Both the position numbers and the translations under genes were made by a program. A model generated the notes under the pieces. It was not told where the DNA came from, did no database searches, and saw nothing but the letters and a program-made list of their open reading frames with translations. From NCBI GenBank assembly GCA_026126125.1, contig JAHCJW010000021.1:1-34136 (forward strand): DNA of 34,136 bases. Reading direction: 5' to 3'. The DNA is from Devosia sp. GTDB taxonomy: Bacteria; Pseudomonadota; Alphaproteobacteria; Rhizobiales; Devosiaceae. Positions 1-6,721 of the stretch are shown here, piece by piece (position 1 is the stretch's first letter; each line of letters starts with the position of its first letter).

Positions 1-462
1 GTCGAGAAACACATCCGTCTGTTCGGGGGTGCAGAAACCCATAACCGGCTCGACCACGGCGCGATTGTACCAGGAGCGGTCGAACAGCACCATTTCGCCC
101 GCCGCCGGCAGCCAGTCGACATAGCGCTGGAAATACCATTGCGTGCGCTCGCGGTCATTGGGCTTGGGCAGCGCCGCGATGAGATTGTAGCGCGGATTGA
201 GATTTTCGAGGAAACGCTTTATCGTGCCACCCTTGCCGGCGGCGTCGCGGCCTTCAAAGACGAGGACGATGCGCTCGCCGGCCCGGGCCATATGCGCCTG
301 CAACAGCACCAGCTGCTTTTGCAGCCCATACATCTGCGTGTCATACTCCTTCCCGTCCATTCCCGCCTCATAGGGAAAATGTCCCGATGTCAGGGCCCCC
401 CGCCGGATTGCCTTGGGCAGGTCGGGGTCATCGATGTCGAAGCTCTCGAAAGGGTCGGTCAC
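1..462 (-). CDS. ppk2: Polyphosphate kinase 2 (PPK2), 3' part missing
   Basis: This is the N-terminal 154 codons of a PPK2-family enzyme, which transfers phosphate between polyphosphate and nucleotides in the cytosol. The reading frame stays open to the window edge, so the C-terminus is missing. Visible motifs are a short N-terminal extension, the family entry motif around GMDGKEYDTQMYGLQKQL (residues 34-51), the Walker A loop GRDAAGKGG at 71-79, and the Walker B-like VLFDRSWYNR at about 125-134. The start is a GTG: no in-frame ATG precedes it, and a GGAG lies about 9 bases upstream. An ATG slightly further upstream is in another frame. The gene is divergent from the PhoR-like kinase, 87 bp away, which suggests a shared theme of phosphate storage and sensing (inference). 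The donor/acceptor subclass (GDP- or ADP-preferring) cannot be decided from this fragment. Confidence 0.93.
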   Translation of the reverse strand, partial: MTDPFESFDIDDPDLPKAIRRGALTSGHFPYEAGMDGKEYDTQMYGLQKQLVLLQAHMARAGERIVLVFEGRDAAGKGGTIKRFLENLNPRYNLIAALPKPNDRERTQWYFQRYVDWLPAAGEMVLFDRSWYNRAVVEPVMGFCTPEQTDVFLD

Positions 463-506
463 GCTGTCGCTCCATTGTTACATTCACCGTGATAGAAACG
501 GCGATC

Positions 507-528
507 CCGCGCAAGGGCGCGGTTTTTT
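507..528 (+). terminator. Hairpin plus T6 in the phoR leader
   Basis: A perfect 6-bp stem (CCGCGC/GCGCGG, 507-512 and 517-522) with a 4-base loop is followed at once by six T residues (523-528). This is the layout of an intrinsic terminator reading rightward. It sits between two divergent genes, 21 bp before the phoR ATG, so it could act as an attenuator or block stray rightward transcription. The function is inferred. Confidence 0.5.
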
Positions 529-549
529 CCCGTGATTCGGCGGCCAGAC

Positions 550-1842
550 ATGGACGATTCTCACCCGCCCCGCGCGTCGTTCGGCGCCCAGGCCCTTCTG
601 GCGCGGCTGAAAGCCTGGGCCGGCCTGTTTGTCGCCTGGGCCGGACTGATCGCGGCTTTCGTGCTGTTCGGCGGCCTGCGCCTCGATCTGGCGCTGCTCG
701 GTCTGGCGCTCGTCCTGGGCTTGGCGCTGCTCTGGCCAATGCCCGCCCCCACGGTGACGCGGATGGCCGAGACGCCATCGCCCGCGCCCGGCTCGGGGCG
801 TCTCGACCGGCCGACGACAATCGCTCTGGCCGAAGCGCTGGGCGATCCCTGCCTCCTGATCGACCGGCGCGGCATCATCCTCTATCGCAACGCGGCGGCG
901 GCGCGCCAATATCCCAATGCGCAGGCCGGCAAGGCCCTGACGCTGGTCTGGCGCAATCCCGAACTGGTCGCCGCCGTCGATGGCGCGCTGCGCGGCGGCG
1001 CCCTGCGCAGTTTCGAGCTGCACGAAACCATCCCCAACGAAACCTGGGACAAGGTGGTGGTGGCGCCGCTCGTGCGGCCCGATCTCGACTGGCAGAGCGA
1101 CGACGAGCGGCAATTGCTGGTGAGCTTCCACAGCCTCACCGAGCTCAAGCGCATCGATGCGCTGCGCAGCGATTTCGTCGCCAATGCCAGCCATGAATTG
1201 CGCACGCCGCTCGCCTCCTTGCTGGGCTTTATCGATACGCTGCTGGGGCCGGCGGCCAAGGATGCGGCGGCGCGCGAAAAATTCCTCGGCATCATGCGCG
1301 GTCAGGCCGAACGCATGAGCCGGCTGATCGACGATCTCTTGAGCCTTTCGCGCATCGAGATGTATCAGCATGTCCGCCCGACCGGTCAGGTCGATCTGGC
1401 CGGCCTGTTGCGCGATGTGCGCGAGGGCCTGCAGATCCAGGCGCAGGCGGCGGCGCTCGACGTGGTGTTGCGCCTGCCCGAGGGGCCGGTGCCGGTGACC
1501 GGGGATCGCAGCCAGCTATATGAAGTGTTCGAAAACCTCATCGAGAACGCCATCAAATACGGCGCCGGCGGCAAGTCGGTGGAGGTCGAACTCAGCGCGA
1601 TCGACCGGGGCGGTTTGCATCATCAGGTCAGCGTGGTCGATCACGGGCCGGGGGTCGAGCCCGAGCATGTGCCGCGCATGACCGAGCGCTTCTATCGCAT
1701 CGATGCCGAAACCGGCCGCAGGAAAAAGGGCACCGGCCTCGGGCTCGCCATCGTCAAGCACATCGTCCAGCGCCATCGTGGGCAGATGTCGATCAAGAGC
1801 AAGCCCGGCGAAGGGCTGCGGGTAGACGTGCTGCTGCCGTGA
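550..1842 (+). CDS. phoR: PhoR-type membrane sensor histidine kinase
   Basis: This 430-residue sensor kinase autophosphorylates on His and passes the phosphate to a response regulator, probably PhoB, in phosphate-starvation signalling. Two closely spaced hydrophobic segments (about 23-40 and 44-64) are joined by a very short loop, as in PhoR proteins that lack a large periplasmic sensor. A PAS domain follows (about 90-190). The HisKA motif ANASHELRTPLASLLGF places the phospho-acceptor at H215. The ATPase domain has an N box (ENLIENAIKYG), a G1 box (DHGPGV), an F box (ERFYR) and a G2 box (GTGLGLAIVKHIV). I chose the ATG at 550; an in-frame GTG at 532 lies only 4 bases after the leader hairpin's T run. 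No response regulator or pst gene is adjacent, so the PhoR name rests on domain layout and sequence. A generic PAS kinase is the alternative. Confidence 0.82.
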   Translation: MDDSHPPRASFGAQALLARLKAWAGLFVAWAGLIAAFVLFGGLRLDLALLGLALVLGLALLWPMPAPTVTRMAETPSPAPGSGRLDRPTTIALAEALGDPCLLIDRRGIILYRNAAAARQYPNAQAGKALTLVWRNPELVAAVDGALRGGALRSFELHETIPNETWDKVVVAPLVRPDLDWQSDDERQLLVSFHSLTELKRIDALRSDFVANASHELRTPLASLLGFIDTLLGPAAKDAAAREKFLGIMRGQAERMSRLIDDLLSLSRIEMYQHVRPTGQVDLAGLLRDVREGLQIQAQAAALDVVLRLPEGPVPVTGDRSQLYEVFENLIENAIKYGAGGKSVEVELSAIDRGGLHHQVSVVDHGPGVEPEHVPRMTERFYRIDAETGRRKKGTGLGLAIVKHIVQRHRGQMSIKSKPGEGLRVDVLLP

Positions 1843-1858
1843 GGTTTTTGGGAGAGCC

Positions 1859-1985
1859 AGAGCGGCGTGCGTTCTGTCGAACGCAAATCGCCGCCACCAG
1901 ATGAGCCCGCGAAGTTTTCGCTCCGCGGGCTTTGTTTTGCCCCATGTCTCCCGAAACCGGAGCCACTTTCGGCAGATATGGTCTA
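1859..1985. repeat. Mosaic intergenic repeat, copy 1 (with internal terminator)
   Basis: The left module (1859-1896) starts AGAGCGGCGTGCGTTCTG and folds as nested hairpins: GCGGCG pairs with CGCCGC, and TGCGTT with AACGCA. The right module (about 1945-1985, CCGAAACCGG...CCACTTTCGGCAG...ATGGTCTA) reappears inverted at about 5952-5994 and in part at 21783-21808. Between the modules lies a local terminator hairpin. The copy sits between the converging phoR and ABC exporter genes. Confidence 0.75.
1904..1938 (+). terminator. Intrinsic terminator of phoR
   Basis: An 8-bp perfect stem (AGCCCGCG at 1904-1911 with CGCGGGCT at 1924-1931) is followed by a T-rich run, TTTGTTTT. It lies about 60 bases after the phoR stop and before the converging ABC gene. 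Confidence 0.75.
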
Positions 1986-1988
1986 AAG

Positions 1989-3794
1989 TTACGCCACCAA
2001 TCCCTTGGTCAGCTCCAGCGCCTGGCGCTCGAACAGGCGCCGATAGATGCCGCCATGCAGGCGAATGAGCGCTTCGTGATCGCCTTCCTCGACGATTTCC
2101 CCCTTGTCGAAGACCAGAAGCCGGTCGAGCGCCCGCACGGTGGAGAGGCGGTGGGCGATGACCAGGGTGGTGCGCCCCTGCATCAGCCGCTCCATCGCCT
2201 CCTGGATCATCACCTCGCTCTCGCTGTCGAGGCTGGAAGTGGCCTCGTCGAGAATGAGGATCGGCGCATCGGCGAGGAAGGCCCGGGCGATGGCGACGCG
2301 CTGGCGCTCGCCGCCCGAGAGTTTCACTCCCCGCTCGCCCACCAGCGTCTCATACTGCTTGGGCAGGTTCATGATGAAATCATGCGCATTGGCCTGTCTG
2401 GCCGCCTCGATGATCTCGGCGCGGCTGGCCGAGGGGCGGCCATAGGCGATGTTTTCCGCCAGCGTGCGGTGGAACAGGATCGGCTCCTGCTGCACGATGG
2501 CGATCTGGCCGCGCAGGCTCGATTGCTGGGCCTCGGCGATATCCTGCCCATCGATGGTGATGGAGCCGGATTTGAGGTCGTAGAGGCGCTGGATGAGCTT
2601 GACGAAAGTGGTCTTGCCCGAGCCCGAATGGCCGACGAGCCCCACCCGCTCGCCCGGCGCGATGGCGACGGAAAAATCGCGATAGAGCGGGGTCGGGTGC
2701 GAGCCATACTGGAAGGTGACGTCGTTGAAGCGGATTTCGCCCTCACCGATGGCGATCGGCCCGGCCCCGTCCTTGTCCTCGACCCCCAGCTTCATGCTCG
2801 AGAGCGCCACCAGCTCCTCCATGTCGTTGACCGAGCGCTGCAGGTTGCGGATATGCATGCCCACATCGCGCAGATAGCCCTGCAAGACGAAGAACATGGC
2901 CAGCACGAAGGTGATGTCGCCGGCGCTGGCGAGGCCCTGCTGCCACATCAACAGGCCCGTGCCCAGAATGCCGGCCTGCATGGTCACCATCAAGAAGCCC
3001 TGGATGGTGCCGTTGAGCGTGCCGCGCCGCCAGGTGCGGCGGGTGCGGCTGTCCCATTTGCCCAGCACATGGCGCAGGCGGTCTTCCTCGCGGTGTTCGG
3101 CGCCGAAAGCCTTGACCACGGAATTGCAGCTCACCGCATCGGCGAGGGCTCCGCCGAGGCGGGTGTCCCAGGCATTGGCAAGGCTGGCGGCCGGAGCGAC
3201 ATAGCCCACCGACATCAGAACGGTGAAGGTGATGTAGACCACCGAGCCAAGCGCCACGACCAGACCCATGATCGGCCAATAGAGCCCGAGCAGCACCGAG
3301 GCGCCGATCAACATGACGAAGGAGGGCAAAAGGGCGACGAGCAGGATGTCGTTGAGCGCGTCGAGCGCCCACATGCCGCGTGTCACCTTGCGCACGGTCG
3401 AGCCGGCGAAGCTGTTGGCGTGCCAGTCGGTCGAGAAGCGCTGCACCCGGTGGAAGCCGTCATTGACGATGTCGGCCATCATCTTGAGGGTCAGGCTGAT
3501 GATGTTGCGGAAGACGAAATAGCGCAGGCCAACGCCCGTTGCGCCCAGCGCCACGACGACGAAAAAGGCATTGCGCGCGTCCTCGAGCGCCGAGGTGGGC
3601 GGCCCGGCGATGGCATCGACGATGCGGCCGGAAAACATCGGGATCATCACTTCCGCCAGGGTGGCGGTGATGACGATGGCGCAGATGATGGCGATCCGGC
3701 CCGGCTGGTGGTGCCAATGGCGGAAGGTGAAGCCGAGCACGTTGCGGAACGCATCGGCGCGGAAATCGAATTTCTTGCGACTCATCTTGGACAT
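1989..3794 (-). CDS. ABC exporter half-transporter (MsbA/multidrug type)
   Basis: This is a 601-residue fused membrane-plus-ATPase half-transporter expected to work as a dimer in the inner membrane, exporting lipids, drugs or other hydrophobic substrates. A six-helix ABC membrane domain (about 30-325) is followed by a complete nucleotide-binding domain. That domain has Walker A GHSGSGKTT (388-396), signature LSGGERQR (492-499), Walker B ILILDEATSS (512-521) and the H-loop His at 548 within VIAHRLST. All catalytic motifs are intact. The frame is open for 60 more codons upstream with a TTG start, but I chose the ATG at 3794, where the family-like sequence begins; GGAG lies about 16 bases upstream. 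An ATG three codons later is also possible. The gene stands alone, so the substrate is unknown. Its upstream region has a 15-codon ORF and a palindrome, described separately. Confidence 0.9.
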   Translation of the reverse strand: MSKMSRKKFDFRADAFRNVLGFTFRHWHHQPGRIAIICAIVITATLAEVMIPMFSGRIVDAIAGPPTSALEDARNAFFVVVALGATGVGLRYFVFRNIISLTLKMMADIVNDGFHRVQRFSTDWHANSFAGSTVRKVTRGMWALDALNDILLVALLPSFVMLIGASVLLGLYWPIMGLVVALGSVVYITFTVLMSVGYVAPAASLANAWDTRLGGALADAVSCNSVVKAFGAEHREEDRLRHVLGKWDSRTRRTWRRGTLNGTIQGFLMVTMQAGILGTGLLMWQQGLASAGDITFVLAMFFVLQGYLRDVGMHIRNLQRSVNDMEELVALSSMKLGVEDKDGAGPIAIGEGEIRFNDVTFQYGSHPTPLYRDFSVAIAPGERVGLVGHSGSGKTTFVKLIQRLYDLKSGSITIDGQDIAEAQQSSLRGQIAIVQQEPILFHRTLAENIAYGRPSASRAEIIEAARQANAHDFIMNLPKQYETLVGERGVKLSGGERQRVAIARAFLADAPILILDEATSSLDSESEVMIQEAMERLMQGRTTLVIAHRLSTVRALDRLLVFDKGEIVEEGDHEALIRLHGGIYRRLFERQALELTKGLVA

Positions 3795-3954
3795 GCCGGC
3801 CCCGTTCTCCGGTGGCCGGTCCTTGGCGAAAGGGTCAATGAAAGACGCAGGATGAGCGGGCGGCGAAAAGACCCTTGCGGGGCCGGTCATGCTGCGAGGA
3901 AAGTAAAAACCGCGGGCGGCGGGCCTTGAACGGCGGGCCGCGTATGGCAGGGGC

Positions 3955-4002
3955 CTAAGGTCGGGCGCTGCCAAAGGGGGAAGCGAACATCAATGCTGTC
4001 AT
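3955..4002 (-). CDS. Possible 15-residue leader peptide upstream of the ABC exporter
   Basis: ATG at 4002 is preceded by a strong ribosome-binding site (GGGAGG, about 7 bases away). It opens a 15-codon frame, MTALMFASPFGSARP, ending in TAG. It is leftward, codirectional with the exporter and ends about 160 bases before that gene's start. It could be a translated leader or a chance ORF. There is no run of a single regulatory amino acid, so classical amino-acid attenuation is not supported. Confidence 0.25.
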   Translation of the reverse strand: MTALMFASPFGSARP

Positions 4003-4039
4003 GCAACGCCTCCCATGGTTTGAAAATTGAAGCGGCGTC

Positions 4040-4058
4040 CGGTTTGATAACCAAACCG
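4040..4058. promoter_or_regulatory. Palindrome, candidate operator of the ABC exporter
   Basis: CGGTTTG (4040-4046) and CAAACCG (4052-4058) form a perfect 7-bp inverted repeat around ATAAC. It lies about 38 bases upstream of the 15-codon ORF. The size and symmetry suit a dimeric repressor such as a TetR or MarR protein, families that often control exporters. No regulator gene is adjacent. The function is inferred. Confidence 0.35.
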
Positions 4059-4210
4059 ATCGCCTTTGCCAATGGGCTTATGCGGCGCAATCTCGCCAGT
4101 GATGCAGATGCGCCACAGGGGGCGGCAAGGCGGGGATGTCGGGCGTGCCCGGCCGCCACTCATGGACGAAGCGTCCTGGAGCGACGGCCGAGCGGGCAAG
4201 TGGTGATGGA

Positions 4211-4240
4211 CGACAGGGCGAGCCTGTTCAGGCCCTGTCG
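4211..4240. other. 9-bp inverted repeat
   Basis: CGACAGGGC (4211-4219) pairs perfectly with GCCCTGTCG (4232-4240) across a 12-base loop. It has no T run and no adjacent gene start, so no function can be assigned. It could be part of an unannotated RNA ending at the stem-loop at 4272-4312. Confidence 0.35.
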
Positions 4241-4271
4241 CGCGCCCCCGCGCCACACACTTGCCGCTCGC

Positions 4272-4312
4272 CTCGCCCCTCGTCCAGCCTGGACTGGACG
4301 AGGGCGAGTTTT
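4272..4312 (+). terminator. Long stem-loop followed by T4
   Basis: CTCGTCCAG (4279-4287) pairs with CTGGACGAG (4294-4302). The stem is extended by CTCGCC pairing with GGCGAG across one bulged C, and TTTT follows at 4309-4312. It reads as an intrinsic terminator on the right-going strand, though no right-going gene precedes it. It may instead stabilise the 3' end of the leftward 43-residue peptide gene, whose stop codon it touches. Confidence 0.5.
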
Positions 4313-4442
4313 AAGTCCGCTTGCGCGGACTGACCCTCTGCGCGGCCAGGCTGCGCGCCTGAACCTGGCCATAGGCGACAAAGGCGCCCAAAAGACCGAA
4401 GGCGCAGAAAGCAGCGGCGAGATAGAGGGTCTGAGCGGTCAT
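4311..4442 (-). CDS. 43-residue single-span membrane peptide
   Basis: A 43-codon frame begins at an ATG with a near-ideal ribosome site (AGGAGG, 5 bases upstream). The peptide has a short polar N-terminus, one hydrophobic stretch of about 20 residues (about 5-24, LYLAAAFCAFGLLGAFVAYG) and a basic tail ending SPRKRT. That pattern predicts an inner-membrane peptide with a cytoplasmic positive C-terminus. It is separated from the M29 aminopeptidase by a 158-bp divergent region. The function is unknown. The ribosome site and the clean membrane-peptide composition support a real gene; there is no homology evidence here. Confidence 0.65.
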   Translation of the reverse strand: MTAQTLYLAAAFCAFGLLGAFVAYGQVQARSLAAQRVSPRKRT

Positions 4443-4531
4443 GAAAGCCTCCTGAAACCGGTGTCATATTGGGTGTTCCCGGCGGCGGTGGCTTTGACCT
4501 CGATCAACTGATTTTACACTCCGTCCGGGTG

Positions 4532-4552
4532 GCGCCCCGGCCTGCGGGGCGC
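4532..4552. other. GC-rich hairpin upstream of the M29 aminopeptidase
   Basis: GCGCCCCG (4532-4539) and CGGGGCGC (4545-4552) form a perfect 8-bp stem with a 5-base loop. It lies about 50 bases before the aminopeptidase GTG start, in the divergent region. There is no T run. It could be an operator or a 5' UTR structure. Confidence 0.4.
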
Positions 4553-4600
4553 TAGGCTCCGGCCCATCGATTCAAGAGCCAAGCAAAAAGGCAGAGCCCC

Positions 4601-5842
4601 GTGAGCAAGACATCCATCGATCCCGCCAAACTCGACAAGCTCGGCGAAGTGGCTATCAAGGTCGGCCTGCAACTGGCCGAGGGGCAGGATCTGGTGATTA
4701 CCGCGCCGATGACGGCCGCCCCGCTGGTGCGCCGCATCACCGAACACGCCTACAAGGCCGGCGCGGGTCTGGTCACCACCCTTTATTCGGATGAAGAGGC
4801 GACGCTGGCCCGCTATCGCTTCGCCAATGACCGCAGTTTCGATCGCTCCGCCGGCTGGCTCTATGCCGGCATGGCCGAAGCCTTCAAGAACAATGCCGCC
4901 CGCCTCGCCATCGCCGGCGACAACCCGATGATGCTGGCCGGGCAGGACCCCGATAAGGTGTCGCGCGCCAACCGCGCCAATTCGGCCGCCTATCGCCCGG
5001 CGCTGGAGCTGATCACCGGCTTCGACATCAACTGGAACATCGTCTCCTACCCGACGCCCGCCTGGGCGAAGCTGGTGTTCCCCGACGATGCCGAGGAGGT
5101 GGCGGTCGCCAAGCTGGCCGACGCCATCTTCAAGGCCAGCCGCGTCGACCAGGACGACCCGATCGCCGCCTGGAAGCAGCACAACGCCAATCTCAAGGCG
5201 CGCTGGACCTGGCTCAACGGCAAGGCATTCTCCGCCCTGAAATATAAGGGTCCGGGCACCGACCTCACCATCGGTCTTGCCGATGGCCATCGCTGGAAGG
5301 GCGGCGCCTCGGAAGCCAAGAACGGGGTGACCTGCAACCCCAATATCCCGACCGAAGAAGTGTTCACCACCCCCCATCGCCTGCGCGTCGAGGGGACGGT
5401 CGCCGCCACCAAGCCGCTCAGCCACAATGGTACGCTGATCGAGAATATCCAGGCGCGCTTCGAAGACGGGCGGCTGGTCGAGCTCAAGGCCACCAAGGGC
5501 CAGGACGTGTTCGGCAAGGTGCTCGACACCGATGAGGGCGCCCGCCGGCTCGGCGAAGTGGCTCTCGTGCCCCATTCCTCGCCGATCTCGGCCTCGGGCA
5601 TCCTGTTCTACAACACGCTCTACGACGAAAACGCCTCGTGCCACATCGCCATGGGCCAGTGCTATGCCGATTGTTTCGAGGGCGGCAAGAGCCTCTCGCC
5701 CGAGCAGATCTTCGCCCAGGGCGGCAATAAGAGCCTCATCCATATCGACTGGATGATCGGCTCGGACAAGATCGATATCGACGGCGTTAACGCCGATGGC
5801 AGCACCGAGCCGGTGATGCGCAAGGGCGAATGGGCGTTTTAG
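4601..5842 (+). CDS. M29 family metal-dependent aminopeptidase
   Basis: This 413-residue protein is a cytosolic zinc/cobalt aminopeptidase of the M29 (AmpS/aminopeptidase T/PepS) family, which removes N-terminal residues from peptides. The family length is about 410. The metal-site residues fall where expected: E253 in the TEEVF segment, E319 in LGEVALV, H348 in the ASCHIAMGQCY segment, and H381 with D383 in LIHIDWMIGS. The glycine-rich PGTDLTIGLADGHRW segment (218-232) is also typical. The start is GTG (MSKTSIDPAKLDKLGE), with only a weak ribosome site (AGGCAGAG). It is a single-gene unit followed by a repeat-rich, convergent intergenic region. Confidence 0.95.
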   Translation: MSKTSIDPAKLDKLGEVAIKVGLQLAEGQDLVITAPMTAAPLVRRITEHAYKAGAGLVTTLYSDEEATLARYRFANDRSFDRSAGWLYAGMAEAFKNNAARLAIAGDNPMMLAGQDPDKVSRANRANSAAYRPALELITGFDINWNIVSYPTPAWAKLVFPDDAEEVAVAKLADAIFKASRVDQDDPIAAWKQHNANLKARWTWLNGKAFSALKYKGPGTDLTIGLADGHRWKGGASEAKNGVTCNPNIPTEEVFTTPHRLRVEGTVAATKPLSHNGTLIENIQARFEDGRLVELKATKGQDVFGKVLDTDEGARRLGEVALVPHSSPISASGILFYNTLYDENASCHIAMGQCYADCFEGGKSLSPEQIFAQGGNKSLIHIDWMIGSDKIDIDGVNADGSTEPVMRKGEWAF

Positions 5843-5896
5843 AAACGCCCTCGTTTTCAGCGCTGGAGAGCGCCGGCATTGCCCGGCTCTCTCTGG

Positions 5897-5919
5897 ACCA
5901 CCGGGATAAACCCGGTGGT
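5897..5919. repeat. 9-bp hairpin, ACCACCGGG type
   Basis: ACCACCGGG (5897-5905) and CCCGGTGGT (5911-5919) form a perfect 9-bp hairpin with an ATAAA loop, about 55 bases after the aminopeptidase stop. It has no T run. Its sequence resembles short dispersed hairpins common in alphaproteobacterial intergenic DNA (from memory, not searched). It may help end or stabilise the aminopeptidase transcript. Confidence 0.5.
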
Positions 5920-5951
5920 GACGAGGGAACCTGGAGATGCTTGCCCGCCCC

Positions 5952-6094
5952 TAAAGCATCCCTGCCCAAAGTGGGACCCGGTTTCGGGACAGGCTAAAGC
6001 GGCGCGCGTTCTGTCGAACGCAAATTGTCGCTCTAATCCCTTGTTTGTGCATCGGACCGAAAACCGTGAGTACAGTTTTCGGTCCGATGCTCTA
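5952..6094. repeat. Mosaic intergenic repeat, copy 2 (most complete)
   Basis: Three modules lie in a row. The first, from 5952, contains CCAAAGTGGGACCCGGTTTCG, minus its last base or so, and is the inverse of the right module of copy 1. The second (about 5996-6036) carries CGCGTTCTGTCGAACGCAAA. The third (6050-6089) is a 15-bp perfect hairpin: CATCGGACCGAAAAC pairs with GTTTTCGGTCCGATG around a 10-base loop. The copy separates the converging aminopeptidase and DUF924 genes and could act as a bidirectional terminator. Confidence 0.8.
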
Positions 6095-6113
6095 TCCTTG
6101 CCGCCGGTGCGGC

Positions 6114-6659
6114 TCAAAACCCTCGATTGCCCACTTCTGCCATATAGGCCTCTTCCTCGGCCGTGCTGGTCCGGCCCAGCGCCGCGTTGCGGAAGGGGAA
6201 GCGGCCGAAGCGTTCGACCGTGTCGCGGTGCTTGAGGGCGTAGTCGAGCTGGTTCTCGTCGCCCAGCGCCTCGTAGAGCTTGATGCTCTGGGCCTGCACG
6301 ATAGGCGTTTCGGCGTGCATATAGGGCAGGTAGATGAAGCCGCGCCGGGGCTGTTCGAAGCCAAGATCGAGCCCCTGCGCCACCATTTCCTGGGCCAGTG
6401 TCAGCGCCATTTTATCCTGGGCGAAAGCCTCGGGACGCTTGCGGAACAATTGGCGGGAAAACTGGTCGAGCACGATGATCTCGGCCAGCCGCCCTGCCGG
6501 CGTCTCCCGCCAGGCCCAGGCTTCGCCGCGCGCGACCGCTGCGTGGGTCTGGCCGAAGCCGGTTTCGATTTCGGCGTCGAATTCGGGCTTGCCGCCGAAC
6601 CAGTCCTGCGCGGTGTGCTCGTCGAACCAGAAAGTGAGAACGGCGTCGGAATTGCGCAT
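6114..6659 (-). CDS. DUF924 family protein
   Basis: This 181-residue protein belongs to the DUF924 family (helical, TPR-like fold, no established biochemical role). Family hallmarks are the N-terminal VLTFWFDE segment, WFGGKPEFDAEI, the LIVLDQFSR-like IIVLDQFSRQLFR, the YLPYMHAE segment and the C-terminal RFPFRNAALGR. The frame is open 11 codons further upstream. I chose the ATG at 6659 because AGGAAAGGAAG sits just before it and the family sequence begins there. The gene follows the VOC protein on the same strand by 62 bp and may be cotranscribed. Soluble, with no signal peptide. Confidence 0.9.
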   Translation of the reverse strand: MRNSDAVLTFWFDEHTAQDWFGGKPEFDAEIETGFGQTHAAVARGEAWAWRETPAGRLAEIIVLDQFSRQLFRKRPEAFAQDKMALTLAQEMVAQGLDLGFEQPRRGFIYLPYMHAETPIVQAQSIKLYEALGDENQLDYALKHRDTVERFGRFPFRNAALGRTSTAEEEAYMAEVGNRGF

Positions 6660-6721
6660 GGGGCTTCCTTTCCTGTGATCTTTGCTCGCCATTGTCGAGG
6701 AGCGGACATCATCCGTCCAGC

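Larger units (their letters stand above)
3795..4310. other. 516-bp region without a convincing protein gene over 60 aa
   Basis: Open frames on both strands here are Arg/Pro/Ala-rich and unlike real proteins. The region holds a 15-codon ORF with a strong ribosome site (leftward), a 7-bp inverted repeat (4040-4058), a 9-bp inverted repeat (4211-4240), and a long stem-loop with T4 reading rightward (4272-4312). It is less GC-rich around 3985-4080 than the flanking genes. I recognise no known structured RNA. Confidence 0.5.

Noticed and set aside
1932..3929. 665-codon rightward open frame opposite the ABC exporter
   Set aside because: It is antisense to a complete transporter; the peptide is rich in His/Asp/Gly/Arg and has no family motif.
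3795..3960. Possible attenuator (CGCGG...CCGCG then GTTTTT, leftward) before the ABC exporter
   Set aside because: Only a 5-bp stem with a long loop, and the inner sequence is a direct repeat rather than an inverted one.
3993..4511. 172-codon rightward open frame
   Set aside because: The composition is unnatural (Arg/Pro/Ala rich), and it runs opposite the 43-residue gene and its ribosome site.
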